Source: Trabulsiella odontotermitis
Lineage (GTDB): Bacteria; Pseudomonadota; Gammaproteobacteria; Enterobacterales; Enterobacteriaceae
Direction: 5' to 3'
DNA: 64,000 bases
Assembly: GCF_030053895.1 (NCBI RefSeq)
Contig: NZ_CP125781.1
Coordinates: 3,410,001 to 3,474,000, forward strand
The notes beneath the pieces were generated by a model. The model had not been told where the DNA came from, made no database searches, and saw only the letters and a program-made list of their open reading frames with translations. Shown here one piece after another: positions 10,201 through 18,646 of this stretch (position 1 is its first letter; each line of letters begins with the position of its first letter). The translations under genes and the position numbers were made by a program.

Positions 10201-10571
10201 AGCGTGCTCAGCGTTTTGCGGGTTTCGTCGTCGTTATCCACATCGCTCAGCGCATTGAGGCTGTCTGTCGCCTGGCGCATTTTGGCAGGCGCCTGCGCCA
10301 CTTGCTGCTTGAGCTGTGCCGTCTCATCTTTGACGCGATCAATTTTATCGAGCGTCTGTAATGTTTCCGTAAGATCCTGCTGGATAAGCTTATCCTGCGC
10401 AGAGAGTTCTTTCTGTTTATTCAGCGCGTTCAGTTGGCTCTGAACATCGGCGCGGTCGGGCAGGTCATTTGCCCCGGCGCGGGCCTGACTCATGGAGACG
10501 ACGCTAAAAAAACAAATGAATACGACAACCAGTGCGGTGAGATTATTCCGCCAGCGAATTGAGTGCAGCAT
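7218..10571 (-). CDS. mscK: Mechanosensitive channel MscK
   Basis: MscK (KefA) is a large inner-membrane channel that opens under membrane tension and is modulated by potassium. The 1117-residue product starts at MLHSIRWRNNLTAL; an upstream frame extension of 30 residues lacks family similarity. Visible are a signal peptide ending near SQARA, a long periplasmic coiled-coil region rich in Gln, and about eleven membrane segments. The C-terminal MscS-like domain includes the pore helix GLGFGLQEIFGNFVSGL and the vestibule segment RPVRIGDTV. E. coli MscK is 1120 residues. The gene lies beside acrR in the same direction, as in E. coli. Confidence 0.95.
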   Translation of the reverse strand: MLHSIRWRNNLTALVVVFICFFSVVSMSQARAGANDLPDRADVQSQLNALNKQKELSAQDKLIQQDLTETLQTLDKIDRVKDETAQLKQQVAQAPAKMRQATDSLNALSDVDNDDETRKTLSTLSLRQLEARVSQILDELQTSQNDLATYNSQLVSLQTQPERVQNAMYTASQQLQQIRNRLNGTIVGEGALRPSEQGLLLTQQALLNAQIDQQRKSLEGNTILQDTLQKQRDYVTANSNRLEHQLQLLQEAVNSKRLTLTEKTAQEAVTPDETARIQANPLVKQELEINHQLSQRLISATENGNQLVQQNIKVKNWLDRALQSERNIKEQIAVLKGSLLLSRILYQQQQTLPSADELEDMTNRIADLRLEQFEVNQQRDALFQSDTFVAKLEEGHSSEVNGEVHDALVEVVDMRRELLDQLNKQLGNQLMMAINLQINQQQLVSVSKSLKEILTQQIFWVNSNKPMDWDWIKSFPKALKDQFKAMKITVNWEKAWPAVFIAFLAGLPLLLIAALIRWRLKWLRDYQQKLASQVGQLRNDSQLHTPKAILIDLIRALPVVMIILAVGLILLTMQLNISDLLWAFSKKLAMFWLVFGLCWKVLEKNGVAVTHFNMPAELTSHWRRQIVRVSLALLPLHFWSVVSELSPLHLMDDVLGQFVILLNLLLITILIWPMCRDSWRDKESHSLRLATVTVLAIVPVALMVLTATGYFYTTLRLAGRWIETVYLVILWNLLYQTVLRGLSVAARRIAYRRALARRQHMVKEGAEGAEPQEEPTIALEQVNQQTLRITMLVMVALFAVMFWAIWSDLITVFAYLDSITLWHYTGSEAGASVMKSVTLGSLLFAVIASMVAWALIRNLPGLLEVLVLSRLNMRQGASYAITTILNYVIIAAGAMTVFGSLGVSWDKLQWLAAALSVGLGFGLQEIFGNFVSGLIILFERPVRIGDTVTIGTFSGTVSKIRIRATTITDFDRKEVIIPNKAFVTERLINWSLSDTITRVVIRLGVAYGSDLDKVKEVLLKAANEHPTVMQDPAPAVFFTTFGASTLDHELRLYVRELRDRSYTVDELNRAIDRLCRENGIDIAFNQLEVHLRNEKGDEVREVKREIKGDDAAGAVSE

Positions 10572-10697
10572 AGTGTTATCAAGAATGATTGCAGAAACCG
10601 GGATGACCGGGGACAATTGCCCGGCGAAGAATAGCACTTCTGCCATCAGCCGAATAGCCAAAGACGATAAGAAAATTCCTGGTGTGGCGACAAGCCG

Positions 10698-11342
10698 TTA
10701 CCCGGCTGGTGGCGCACGCAGCGTCGGGCAAAACTGATACATTTCCAGCAAAATGGCGACGTAGTCCCGCGCTTCTTTTTTGAGATCAAACAGCTGAGGG
10801 GAGAAAAGCCAGTTTTCCATAATGCCGGAGATGTAGCTGCGCATCAGGATCGCCGAGCGGCGGGTCAGCAAATTGGCGGGCAGGAGCCGGGCATGAATGC
10901 ACTCTTCCAGCGCCTGTTCAATGCGATCGTAACTCTGGAGACACAGACTACGCTGCGCCTGTTGCACTGCCGCCATCTCGCCCACGAACTCACATTTGTG
11001 GAAAATAATCTCCATCATCAGGCGTCGGCGCTCATCGATCACTGTAGCTTCAAGAATATAGACTAGTATTTCCCTTAAAACTGAGAGTGGATCCCCAGGG
11101 AATTTTGCCCGATACTCAGTTTCGAGATCGCTGATACTCGACTCTGAAAGCTCCCAGATCTCACTGAATACATCAGATTTGTTTTTAAAATGCCAGTAAA
11201 TAGCTCCACGCGTGACGCCAGCGGCTTTTGCAATCTCCGCCAGTGAGGTGGATGATACTCCCTGCTGCGAAAACAAACGCAGCGCGACATCCAGAATGTG
11301 TTGTCGCGTTTCGAGCGCTTGCTGTTTGGTTTTTCGTGCCAT
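10698..11342 (-). CDS. acrR: TetR-family repressor AcrR
   Basis: AcrR represses acrAB and its own gene and releases DNA when it binds drugs. The 214-residue product shows the TetR helix-turn-helix near residues 30-55 (SSTSLAEIAKAAGVTRGAIY) and a C-terminal ligand domain ending in a helix with DLKKEARDYVAILLEMY. It is one residue shorter than the E. coli protein and its tail differs slightly. It is divergent from acrA, and its operator lies in the shared region. No frameshift or stop is present, so it looks intact. Confidence 0.96.
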   Translation of the reverse strand: MARKTKQQALETRQHILDVALRLFSQQGVSSTSLAEIAKAAGVTRGAIYWHFKNKSDVFSEIWELSESSISDLETEYRAKFPGDPLSVLREILVYILEATVIDERRRLMMEIIFHKCEFVGEMAAVQQAQRSLCLQSYDRIEQALEECIHARLLPANLLTRRSAILMRSYISGIMENWLFSPQLFDLKKEARDYVAILLEMYQFCPTLRAPPAG

Positions 11343-11370
11343 ATGTCGGTGAATTTACAGGGGTTAGATT

Positions 11371-11394
11371 TACATACATTTGTGAATGTTTGTA
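11371..11394. promoter_or_regulatory. AcrR operator in the acrR-acrA intergenic region
   Basis: A 24-base near-palindrome starts TACATACATT, has centre TGTGAA and ends TGTTTGTA. It matches the known E. coli AcrR operator at all but one position (recalled). It lies between the divergent starts of acrR (11342) and acrA (11485). Confidence 0.85.
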
Positions 11395-11484
11395 CCATAG
11401 CACGACGATAATATAAACGCAGCAATGGGTTTGCGGACATTTGATCCATTGATCAATTTGAAATCGGACATTAGAGGTTTCCAT

Positions 11485-12678
11485 ATGAACAAAAACAGAG
11501 GGTTGACGCCTCTGGCGATCGTTCTGATGCTCTCAGGCGGCATAGCGCTAACAGGATGTGACGAAAAACCAGCTCAACAAGGAGCGCAACAGATGCCAGC
11601 CGTTGGCGTCGTAACGCTCAAATCAGAACCTCTACAGATCACCACTGAACTCCCTGGCCGCACCAGCGCATACCGTATTGCGGAAGTTCGTCCCCAGGTC
11701 AGCGGTATCATCCTGAAACGTAACTTTGTAGAAGGTAGTGATATCGAAGCCGGTGTCTCTCTGTATCAGATTGATCCAGCAACCTATCAGGCCACTTATG
11801 AAAGCGCGAAAGGCGATCTGGCGAAAGCCCAGGCTGCCGCCAACATCGCGTCGCTGACGGTCAAACGTTATCAGAAACTGTTGGGTACCAAGTACATCAG
11901 TCAACAGGATTACGACAGCGCGCTCGCGGATTCCCAGCAGGCTAACGCTGCTGTGGTCGCGGCAAAAGCCGCGGTAGAAACCGCGCGCATTAACCTCGCC
12001 TACACCAAAGTCACCTCGCCTATCAGCGGCCGCATTGGCAAATCTGCTGTCACGGAAGGCGCACTGGTGCAGAACGGGCAATCAACGGCGCTGGCCACCG
12101 TGCAGCAACTTGATCCGATCTATGTGGATGTGACGCAATCAAGCAATGATTTCCTGCGTCTGAAAGAAGAGTTGGCGAGCGGCAAGCTGCAGCAGGAGAA
12201 CGGTAAGGCGAAAGTCGAACTGGTCACCAGCGAAGGCAAAACACTACCGCAGTCAGGCACGCTGGAATTCTCCGATGTGACCGTTGATCAGACGACCGGT
12301 TCTATCACGCTGCGCGCTGTCTTCCCGAACCCAGATGGCTACCTGTTACCAGGCATGTTTGTACGTGCCCGCCTGCAGGAAGGCACTAATCCGGAGGCCT
12401 TGCTGGTTCCGCAACAGGGCGTAACCCGCACACCGCGTGGTGATGCGACGGCAATGATCGTTGGCGCAGGCGATAAAGTCGAAGTGCGCCAGATTACGGC
12501 AACGCAGGCGATTGGCGACAAGTGGCTGGTGACAGAGGGTCTGAAATCTGGCGATCGCGTCATTGTGACAGGACTGCAAAAAGTGCGTCCTGGTGTTCAG
12601 GTACAAGCGCAGGAAGCCGCGGCGGAAAATAACCAACAAGCCGCAGCGGGCAAGCAGCCTGAACAACCTAAGTCTTAA
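11485..12678 (+). CDS. acrA: Multidrug efflux periplasmic adaptor AcrA
   Basis: AcrA is the lipid-anchored membrane-fusion protein that joins AcrB in the inner membrane to TolC in the outer membrane. It has 397 residues from MNKNRGLTPLAIVL, exactly the E. coli length; a frame-open ATG 20 codons upstream lies in the promoter region. The lipobox LTGC places the lipidated Cys near residue 25. Lipoyl-like halves (GRTSAYRIAEVRPQVSG and AYTKVTSPISGRIG) flank an alpha-helical hairpin, followed by a beta-barrel and a Gln/Ala-rich tail. It is 22 bases from acrB in one operon. Confidence 0.97.
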   Translation: MNKNRGLTPLAIVLMLSGGIALTGCDEKPAQQGAQQMPAVGVVTLKSEPLQITTELPGRTSAYRIAEVRPQVSGIILKRNFVEGSDIEAGVSLYQIDPATYQATYESAKGDLAKAQAAANIASLTVKRYQKLLGTKYISQQDYDSALADSQQANAAVVAAKAAVETARINLAYTKVTSPISGRIGKSAVTEGALVQNGQSTALATVQQLDPIYVDVTQSSNDFLRLKEELASGKLQQENGKAKVELVTSEGKTLPQSGTLEFSDVTVDQTTGSITLRAVFPNPDGYLLPGMFVRARLQEGTNPEALLVPQQGVTRTPRGDATAMIVGAGDKVEVRQITATQAIGDKWLVTEGLKSGDRVIVTGLQKVRPGVQVQAQEAAAENNQQAAAGKQPEQPKS

Positions 12679-12700
12679 CTTAAACAGGAGCCGTTAAGAC

Positions 12701-15700
12701 ATGGCTAAGTTTTTTATCGATCGCCCCATCTTTGCGTGGGTTATCGCGATCATCATCATGTTGGCAGGGGCGCTTGCGATCCTGAAGCTGCCAGTGGCGC
12801 AATATCCTACCATTGCGCCACCCGCGATTCAGATCACCGCAACCTACCCTGGCGCAGATGCGAAAACGGTCCAGGATACCGTTACGCAGGTTATCGAACA
12901 GAACATGAACGGTATCGATAACCTGTTGTACATGTCCTCGGCCAGTGATTCCTCTGGTACCGTGCAGATTACGATTACCTTTGATTCCGGGACAGACGCC
13001 GACATCGCGCAGGTTCAGGTGCAGAACAAACTGCAACTGGCCATGCCGCTGTTGCCGCAAGAAGTTCAACAACAAGGGGTAAGCGTAGAGAAATCGTCCA
13101 GTAGCTTCCTGATGGTTCTCGGTATGATCAGTACCGATGGCTCCATGACCCAGGAAGACATCGCGGACTACGTCGGTGCGACCATTAAAGATCCGGTCAG
13201 CCGTACCAGCGGTGTCGGTGACGTTCAGCTGTTCGGCGCCCAGTACGCAATGCGTATCTGGATGGATCCGAACAAACTGAATAATTTCCAGTTAACACCG
13301 GTTGACGTGATTACCGCGATCAAAGCCCAGAACGCCCAGGTGGCGGCCGGCCAGCTCGGTGGTACGCCGCCGGTGAAAGGCCAGCAGCTTAACGCCTCGA
13401 TCATCGCGCAAACCCGTCTGACCAATACGGATGAGTTCGGCAAAATCCTGCTGAAAGTGAATCAGGATGGCTCTCAGGTTCGTCTGCGTGATGTGGCGAA
13501 AATCGAGCTGGGTGGTGAAAACTACGATGTTATTGCCCGCTTTAACGGCCAGCCAGCTTCCGGTCTGGGGATTAAACTGGCAACCGGTGCCAACGCGCTG
13601 GATACCGCTGAAGCGGTACGTGCGACCATCGCTAAACTGGAACCGTACTTCCCACATGGCCTGAAAGTGGTTTACCCGTACGACACCACCCCGTTTGTTA
13701 AGATCTCCATTAACGAAGTGGTGAAAACGCTGGTTGAAGCGATCGTGCTGGTGTTCCTGGTCATGTACCTGTTCCTGCAAAACTTCCGTGCGACGCTGAT
13801 CCCAACCATCGCGGTGCCGGTCGTTCTGTTAGGGACGTTTGCGATACTCGCCGCGTTTGGCTACTCGATAAACACCCTCACGATGTTCGGGATGGTGCTG
13901 GCGATAGGTCTGCTCGTGGATGACGCCATCGTCGTGGTGGAAAACGTCGAACGTGTGATGATGGAAGAAGGGCTACCGCCTAAAGAAGCCACGCGTAAAT
14001 CCATGGGCCAGATTCAGGGCGCACTGGTGGGTATCGCGATGGTGCTTTCTGCGGTGTTCATTCCGATGGCCTTCTTCGGCGGTTCGACCGGGGCTATTTA
14101 CCGTCAGTTCTCGATCACTATCGTTTCCGCGATGGTGCTGTCAGTACTGGTGGCGATGATCCTCACCCCGGCCCTCTGCGCCACGATGCTGAAACCGGTG
14201 GCGAAAGGCGATCACGGCGAAGGCAAAAAAGGCTTCTTCGGCTGGTTTAACCGCATGTTCGAAAAGAGCACGCACCATTACACCGACAGCGTAGGCAATA
14301 TTCTGCGCAGCACCGGTCGTTATCTGCTGCTCTATATCATCATCGTGGTAGGCATGGCGTTTCTGTTTGTTCGCTTGCCCAGTTCGTTCCTGCCGGACGA
14401 AGACCAGGGCGTGTTCCTGACCATGGCGCAGCTTCCCGCCGGTGCGACGCAGGAGCGTACGCAGAAAGTGCTGGATGAAGTGACCGATTACTACCTGAAA
14501 AACGAAAAAGACAACGTTAACTCCGTCTTTACCGTTAACGGTTTCGGTTTCTCCGGTCGTGGGCAGAACTCCGGTCTTGCGTTTATCTCACTGAAAAACT
14601 GGGATGAGCGTCCGGGTGAAGAGAACAAAGTGCCCGCTATCGCCGAACGCGCCAGCGGACATTTCGCCGGTATCAAAGATGCAATGGTCTTCGCCTTTAA
14701 CCTGCCCGCTATTGTGGAACTGGGTACGGCGACCGGCTTCGACTTCGAGCTGATTGACCAGGCGAACCTCGGTCACGAAAAACTGACGCAGGCGCGTAAC
14801 CAGCTGTTTGGCGAGATTGCGAAACATCCTGACCTGTTAGTCGGTGTTCGTCCTAACGGCCTGGAAGATACGCCGCAGTACAAGATCGATATCGATCAGG
14901 AAAAAGCGCAGGCACTGGGTGTTTCCATTAGCGACATCAATACCACGCTGGGCTCTGCCTGGGGCGGTAGCTACGTCAACGACTTCATCGACCGTGGTCG
15001 TGTGAAGAAAGTGTACGTGATGTCTGAGGCGAAATACCGCATGCTGCCGGACGATATCAACAACTGGTACGTGCGCGGTAGCGACGGGCAAATGGTGCCG
15101 TTCTCAGCATTCTCGACCTCACACTGGGAATACGGTTCTCCGCGTCTGGAGCGTTATAACGGTCTGCCATCAATGGAAATTCTGGGCCAGGCCGCACCCG
15201 GCAAGAGTACCGGTGAAGCCATGGCGATGATGGAAGAACTGGCGGGTAAACTGCCGACCGGTATCGGTTATGACTGGACGGGTATGTCCTATCAGGAACG
15301 CCTCTCCGGCAACCAGGCACCGTCGCTGTACGCCATCTCGCTGATTGTGGTCTTCCTCTGTCTGGCCGCACTATACGAGAGCTGGTCGATTCCGTTCTCG
15401 GTTATGCTGGTGGTGCCGCTGGGGGTTATCGGTGCGCTGCTGGCGGCGACCTTCCGTGGGTTGACCAACGACGTTTACTTCCAGGTGGGCCTGCTGACAA
15501 CCATTGGCTTGTCGGCGAAGAACGCGATATTGATCGTCGAATTCGCCAAAGATCTGATGGAGAAAGAGGGCAAAGGTCTGATTGAAGCGACGCTGGAAGC
15601 GGTTCGTATGCGTCTGCGTCCAATCCTGATGACCTCGCTGGCGTTCATCCTCGGGGTACTGCCGCTGGTTATCAGCACCGGTGCAGGCTCCGGTGCGCAG

Positions 15701-15850
15701 AACGCCGTTGGTACCGGCGTGATGGGCGGGATGGTGACCGCCACCATTCTCGCTATCTTCTTCGTACCGGTGTTCTTCGTGGTGGTTCGCCGCCGCTTTA
15801 ACCGCAAAAACGAGGATATTGAGCACAGCCATACGGTTGAGCATCACTAA
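12701..15850 (+). CDS. acrB: RND multidrug efflux pump AcrB
   Basis: AcrB is the proton-driven trimeric transporter of the AcrAB-TolC pump and exports antibiotics, dyes and bile salts. The 1049-residue product equals the E. coli length. Twelve membrane segments and two large periplasmic loops are evident. The proton relay aspartates lie in GLLVDDAIVVVENVERV near residues 407-408, and the essential lysine in LSAKNAILIVEFAKD near residue 940. The Phe-rich part of the drug pocket is present around VFAFNLPAI. A strong terminator follows at once, so acrAB ends here. Confidence 0.98.
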   Translation: MAKFFIDRPIFAWVIAIIIMLAGALAILKLPVAQYPTIAPPAIQITATYPGADAKTVQDTVTQVIEQNMNGIDNLLYMSSASDSSGTVQITITFDSGTDADIAQVQVQNKLQLAMPLLPQEVQQQGVSVEKSSSSFLMVLGMISTDGSMTQEDIADYVGATIKDPVSRTSGVGDVQLFGAQYAMRIWMDPNKLNNFQLTPVDVITAIKAQNAQVAAGQLGGTPPVKGQQLNASIIAQTRLTNTDEFGKILLKVNQDGSQVRLRDVAKIELGGENYDVIARFNGQPASGLGIKLATGANALDTAEAVRATIAKLEPYFPHGLKVVYPYDTTPFVKISINEVVKTLVEAIVLVFLVMYLFLQNFRATLIPTIAVPVVLLGTFAILAAFGYSINTLTMFGMVLAIGLLVDDAIVVVENVERVMMEEGLPPKEATRKSMGQIQGALVGIAMVLSAVFIPMAFFGGSTGAIYRQFSITIVSAMVLSVLVAMILTPALCATMLKPVAKGDHGEGKKGFFGWFNRMFEKSTHHYTDSVGNILRSTGRYLLLYIIIVVGMAFLFVRLPSSFLPDEDQGVFLTMAQLPAGATQERTQKVLDEVTDYYLKNEKDNVNSVFTVNGFGFSGRGQNSGLAFISLKNWDERPGEENKVPAIAERASGHFAGIKDAMVFAFNLPAIVELGTATGFDFELIDQANLGHEKLTQARNQLFGEIAKHPDLLVGVRPNGLEDTPQYKIDIDQEKAQALGVSISDINTTLGSAWGGSYVNDFIDRGRVKKVYVMSEAKYRMLPDDINNWYVRGSDGQMVPFSAFSTSHWEYGSPRLERYNGLPSMEILGQAAPGKSTGEAMAMMEELAGKLPTGIGYDWTGMSYQERLSGNQAPSLYAISLIVVFLCLAALYESWSIPFSVMLVVPLGVIGALLAATFRGLTNDVYFQVGLLTTIGLSAKNAILIVEFAKDLMEKEGKGLIEATLEAVRMRLRPILMTSLAFILGVLPLVISTGAGSGAQNAVGTGVMGGMVTATILAIFFVPVFFVVVRRRFNRKNEDIEHSHTVEHH

Positions 15851-15863
15851 TCCTGCCGACCAG

Positions 15864-15888
15864 GGGCCGCGTTTGCGGCCCTTTTTTT
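15864..15888 (+). terminator. Rho-independent terminator of acrAB
   Basis: A perfect stem GGGCCGC/GCGGCCC with a GTTT loop is followed by seven T residues, 13 bases after the acrB stop codon. Confidence 0.93.
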
Positions 15889-16357
15889 CGTCTGAATCCC
15901 AAAATGAATTTATTGCGTTAACGTTTATTTAAGATAAGGTGATTAAAGTATATAATATACATTATAGAGACTTTTCCCTTTTCTCAGTGTGGGCTAAATA
16001 TGCTTTCTCAGAGAACTGCGCGGACCACCAGGAATATTCCTGGCTGAGTGTTCACGCTAAGAATTGTCATTAAATTGTGAGTAATAATACTAAGTTAATG
16101 AATTGAAAGGGCCATACATGGAACTTTGCCTTTAATCCAGGGTCAGAAGGTTTAGTTTTACTTACTGCGCCGGAAGATTAACTTTAATTACATCGAATAT
16201 TTGTAATTTTTCGTAATAGGCCAGTGAAATCTTTATAAGAGTAGATTATAGTAATAGCTAATCAGGTTTACAGCTAATGCCTCAGGTCAGTCAGTAGTCT
16301 CCATCCCGAAACGGTGTTTGATCGTCGTCGTGTATACCACTCATAAGGGGATGCGTT
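15889..16357. other. AT-rich intergenic region between acrB and tomB
   Basis: I see no gene in these roughly 470 bases. The region is clearly richer in A and T than its neighbours and has several TATAAT-like stretches (for example near 15950 and 16250). It holds a perfect 16-base palindrome, CCAGGAATATTCCTGG, at 16028-16043. It is a plausible promoter and H-NS-type silencing region for tomB-hha, but that is inference from base composition. Confidence 0.5.
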
Positions 16358-16732
16358 ATGGACGAATATTCGCCAAAAAGACATGATATCGCACAGCTTA
16401 AATTTCTCTGTGAGACCCTGTATCATGATTGCCTTGCTAACCTCGAGGAGAGCAACCACGGATGGGTTAACGACCCGACCTCTGCGGTTAATCTTCAGTT
16501 GAATGAGCTGATTGAGCACATTGCGACCTTCGCACTTAATTATAAAATTAAGTACAATGAAGACAATAAACTGATTGCTCAGATTGATGAATACCTAGAC
16601 GACACTTTTATGTTGTTCGGTAACTATGGGATTAATGCAGAAGATCTGCAGAAATGGCGGAAGTCCGGGAACAGACTTTTTCGTTGTTTCACCAATGCGA
16701 GCCGGGCTAACCCCGTCAGTCTCTCATGTTAA
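16358..16732 (+). CDS. tomB: Hha antitoxin / biofilm modulator TomB
   Basis: TomB (YbaJ) counters Hha toxicity and affects biofilm formation and conjugation. The 124-residue product equals the E. coli length and begins MDEYSPKRHDIAQLKF. It is helical, with a single Cys in the YCxx-type position (SRANPVSLSC carries the C-terminal one). A Shine-Dalgarno (AAGGGG) lies upstream. The hha reading frame starts 26 bases after its end, and the two form a conserved pair. Confidence 0.95.
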   Translation: MDEYSPKRHDIAQLKFLCETLYHDCLANLEESNHGWVNDPTSAVNLQLNELIEHIATFALNYKIKYNEDNKLIAQIDEYLDDTFMLFGNYGINAEDLQKWRKSGNRLFRCFTNASRANPVSLSC

Positions 16733-16758
16733 AGATATTACAAACAACAGGTGAATTT

Positions 16759-16977
16759 ATGTCAGATAAGCCATTAACCAAAAATGATTATTTGTTGCGT
16801 CTGCGACGTTGCCAGTCTATTGATACCCTTGAGCGTGTGATCGAAAAAAATAAATATGAACTTCCCGACAATGAACTGGCTGTATTTTACTCAGCGGCCG
16901 ATCATCGTCTCGCTGAATTGACGATGAATAAACTTTACGACAAGATCCCGACCTCCGTATGGAAGTTTATCCGGTAA
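16759..16977 (+). CDS. hha: Hemolysin expression modulator Hha
   Basis: Hha is a small partner of H-NS that strengthens silencing of horizontally acquired genes and environmentally controlled promoters. The product is 72 residues, the family length. The start MSDKPLTKNDYLLRLRRCQ is preceded by AGGTGA, whereas an upstream in-frame ATG overlaps tomB and would add 11 residues. The conserved segment ELAVFYSAADHRLAELTMNKL is present. Together with tomB it is a toxin-antitoxin-like pair. Confidence 0.96.
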   Translation: MSDKPLTKNDYLLRLRRCQSIDTLERVIEKNKYELPDNELAVFYSAADHRLAELTMNKLYDKIPTSVWKFIR

Positions 16978-17185
16978 TTTTGCGTTCACTTCACCGTATG
17001 TTTGTCTTCGTTTCTGCTTCCAGGCTCGTGGCCTCTGCGTACACACAGCATCGTCGGGATTGTTCCCTGCAAACAGTTTTTGCAGTCAACTGTTATGCTT
17101 TTCCGCAACCAATCTGTTACTTTTCGCCTTGGTTTTCGCAACATAAAATAGGCCGTTTCCCTATATAGCATAACCCGAGGTTCGG

Positions 17186-17647
17186 ATGACAGAGATCCAG
17201 CGGCTGCTCACCAATACCATTGATGAGCTCAATCTTCAGGAAAAGCGCGACAACCGACCGCGTTTCAGTATCAGTTTTATTCGTAATCATCCGGGACTGT
17301 TTCTCGGCATGTACGCAGCGTTTCTGGCCACGCTGATTGTGATGCTGCGCAGCGAAACGCTGGCCGATTCGGTCTGGCTGTTGCTGGTACTGTTTATTCT
17401 GTTGAACGGTTTTTTCTTTTTCGACGTCTACCCGCGTTATCACTATGAAGATATCGACGTGCTGGATTTCCGCGTTTGCTATAACGGCGAATGGTACAAC
17501 ACCCGTTTCGTGCCTGCGCAGTTAATTGACCGTATTCTCCAGTCGCCGGACGTCGCGGAACAGCAAAAGTCGCAGTTGCAAAAAATGATCGCCACCAAAG
17601 GCGAACTCTCTTTCTATGATATCTATACCCTGACCCGTGCCAGCTAA
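17186..17647 (+). CDS. ylaC: Inner membrane protein YlaC
   Basis: A 153-residue protein of the YlaC family; E. coli YlaC has 156 residues. A polar N-terminus is followed by two adjacent membrane segments at about residues 35-80 (LFLGMYAAFLATLIV and WLLLVLFILLNGFFFF), then a conserved cytoplasmic part with DVYPRYHYEDIDVLDF. Its function is not established. The 208 bases between hha and this gene hold no coding sequence; in E. coli maa lies in this part of the map. Confidence 0.9.
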   Translation: MTEIQRLLTNTIDELNLQEKRDNRPRFSISFIRNHPGLFLGMYAAFLATLIVMLRSETLADSVWLLLVLFILLNGFFFFDVYPRYHYEDIDVLDFRVCYNGEWYNTRFVPAQLIDRILQSPDVAEQQKSQLQKMIATKGELSFYDIYTLTRAS

Positions 17648-17725
17648 CGCTGGCCCTCACGCTGCACCTTTCCATCCGGCGCGGAACAGCATACGCTCAT
17701 AGCGTGTTCCCATAAGGATATTCCC

Positions 17726-18427
17726 ATGACTCAGCTTAATCAGTTTGGCCAGCCTGTTGGCGACGCGCTCCCCGACTGGCAGCCACGCCCCTGTCCTGAA
17801 CGCGTGATCCTGGAAGGACGTTTATGTCGTCTTGAACCGCTGCAGGTTCGCCACGCCAGCGCGTTGTTTTCTGCCTATGCCCTGTCACCCGACACCCGTA
17901 GCTGGACGTGGCTTGCACGCGAGCCGGATACCAGTGTTGAAGATTTTACCCGTTGGGTTGAGAGCATAAGCACGTTGCAGGATCCGCTCCATTTCGCGGT
18001 AATCGACAAACAAACAGACGCCCCGGTCGGCTCGCTGGCCCTGATGCGCATTGATGCCAGAAATGGCGTCATGGAGGTCGGTAGCGTACATTTCTCTTCC
18101 CTGATGACGCGCACGCCGTTGTCAACAGAAGCCCAGTGGCTGCTGATGCGTTACGCCTTCGACACGCTCGGTTATCGACGCTATGAATGGAAATGCAACA
18201 GCCTCAATGAGCCGTCGCGCCTCGCGGCAGCACGACTGGGATTTCAGTATGAAGGACGGTTCCGCCAGGCGCTGGTAGCCAAAGGTCATAATCGCGATAC
18301 CGACTGGTTTTCCATTATTGACAAAGAGTGGCCTGCCCTCGATCGCGCTTTTCGCAAATGGCTCTCAGCCGACAACTTCACCGACGACGGCAAACAGTTA
18401 AATACGCTGGAAAGCTGTCGCCAGTAA
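17726..18427 (+). CDS. GNAT-family acetyltransferase (RimJ/RimL type)
   Basis: A 233-residue protein of the GNAT superfamily, RimJ/RimL-like subgroup, predicted to transfer an acetyl group from acetyl-CoA to an amine. The fold is recognisable from the N-terminal strand RLCRLEPLQVRHASALF, the central strand PVGSLALMRIDARNGVMEVG, and the C-terminal helix plus strand RRYEWKCNSLNEPSRLAAARLGF, which is typical of this group. The substrate cannot be told from sequence. It lies between ylaC and an oxygenase-importer operon, with a 219-base gap to the latter, so it is probably a separate unit. Confidence 0.85.
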   Translation: MTQLNQFGQPVGDALPDWQPRPCPERVILEGRLCRLEPLQVRHASALFSAYALSPDTRSWTWLAREPDTSVEDFTRWVESISTLQDPLHFAVIDKQTDAPVGSLALMRIDARNGVMEVGSVHFSSLMTRTPLSTEAQWLLMRYAFDTLGYRRYEWKCNSLNEPSRLAAARLGFQYEGRFRQALVAKGHNRDTDWFSIIDKEWPALDRAFRKWLSADNFTDDGKQLNTLESCRQ

Positions 18428-18439
18428 TCCTCCCCGCAC

Positions 18440-18477
18440 CGGTGCCTTTGCGTTATGCGTTTTATGCAAAAGCACCG
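18440..18477. repeat. Inverted repeat between the GNAT gene and the oxygenase operon
   Basis: The arms CGGTGCCTTTGC (18440-18451) and GCAAAAGCACCG (18466-18477) pair with one mismatch around a 14-base loop. No run of T follows, so it is either a weak terminator for the upstream gene or a protein-binding site. It lies about 170 bases upstream of the oxygenase start. Confidence 0.5.
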
Positions 18478-18646
18478 AACCCCACGCTGTCATAAGTTAG
18501 AAAAGAACGGTATTGGTTGAAAAATTCCGCTTCAGGCACTCTGCGTACAGAACCCCATGACGAGGAATTCACCATGCAGCGCTGTTGTTACCCCCCGACG
18601 CTCCCCAGACGACTATTTTCATCGCCCCTGTTTTCAGGAGACAACA

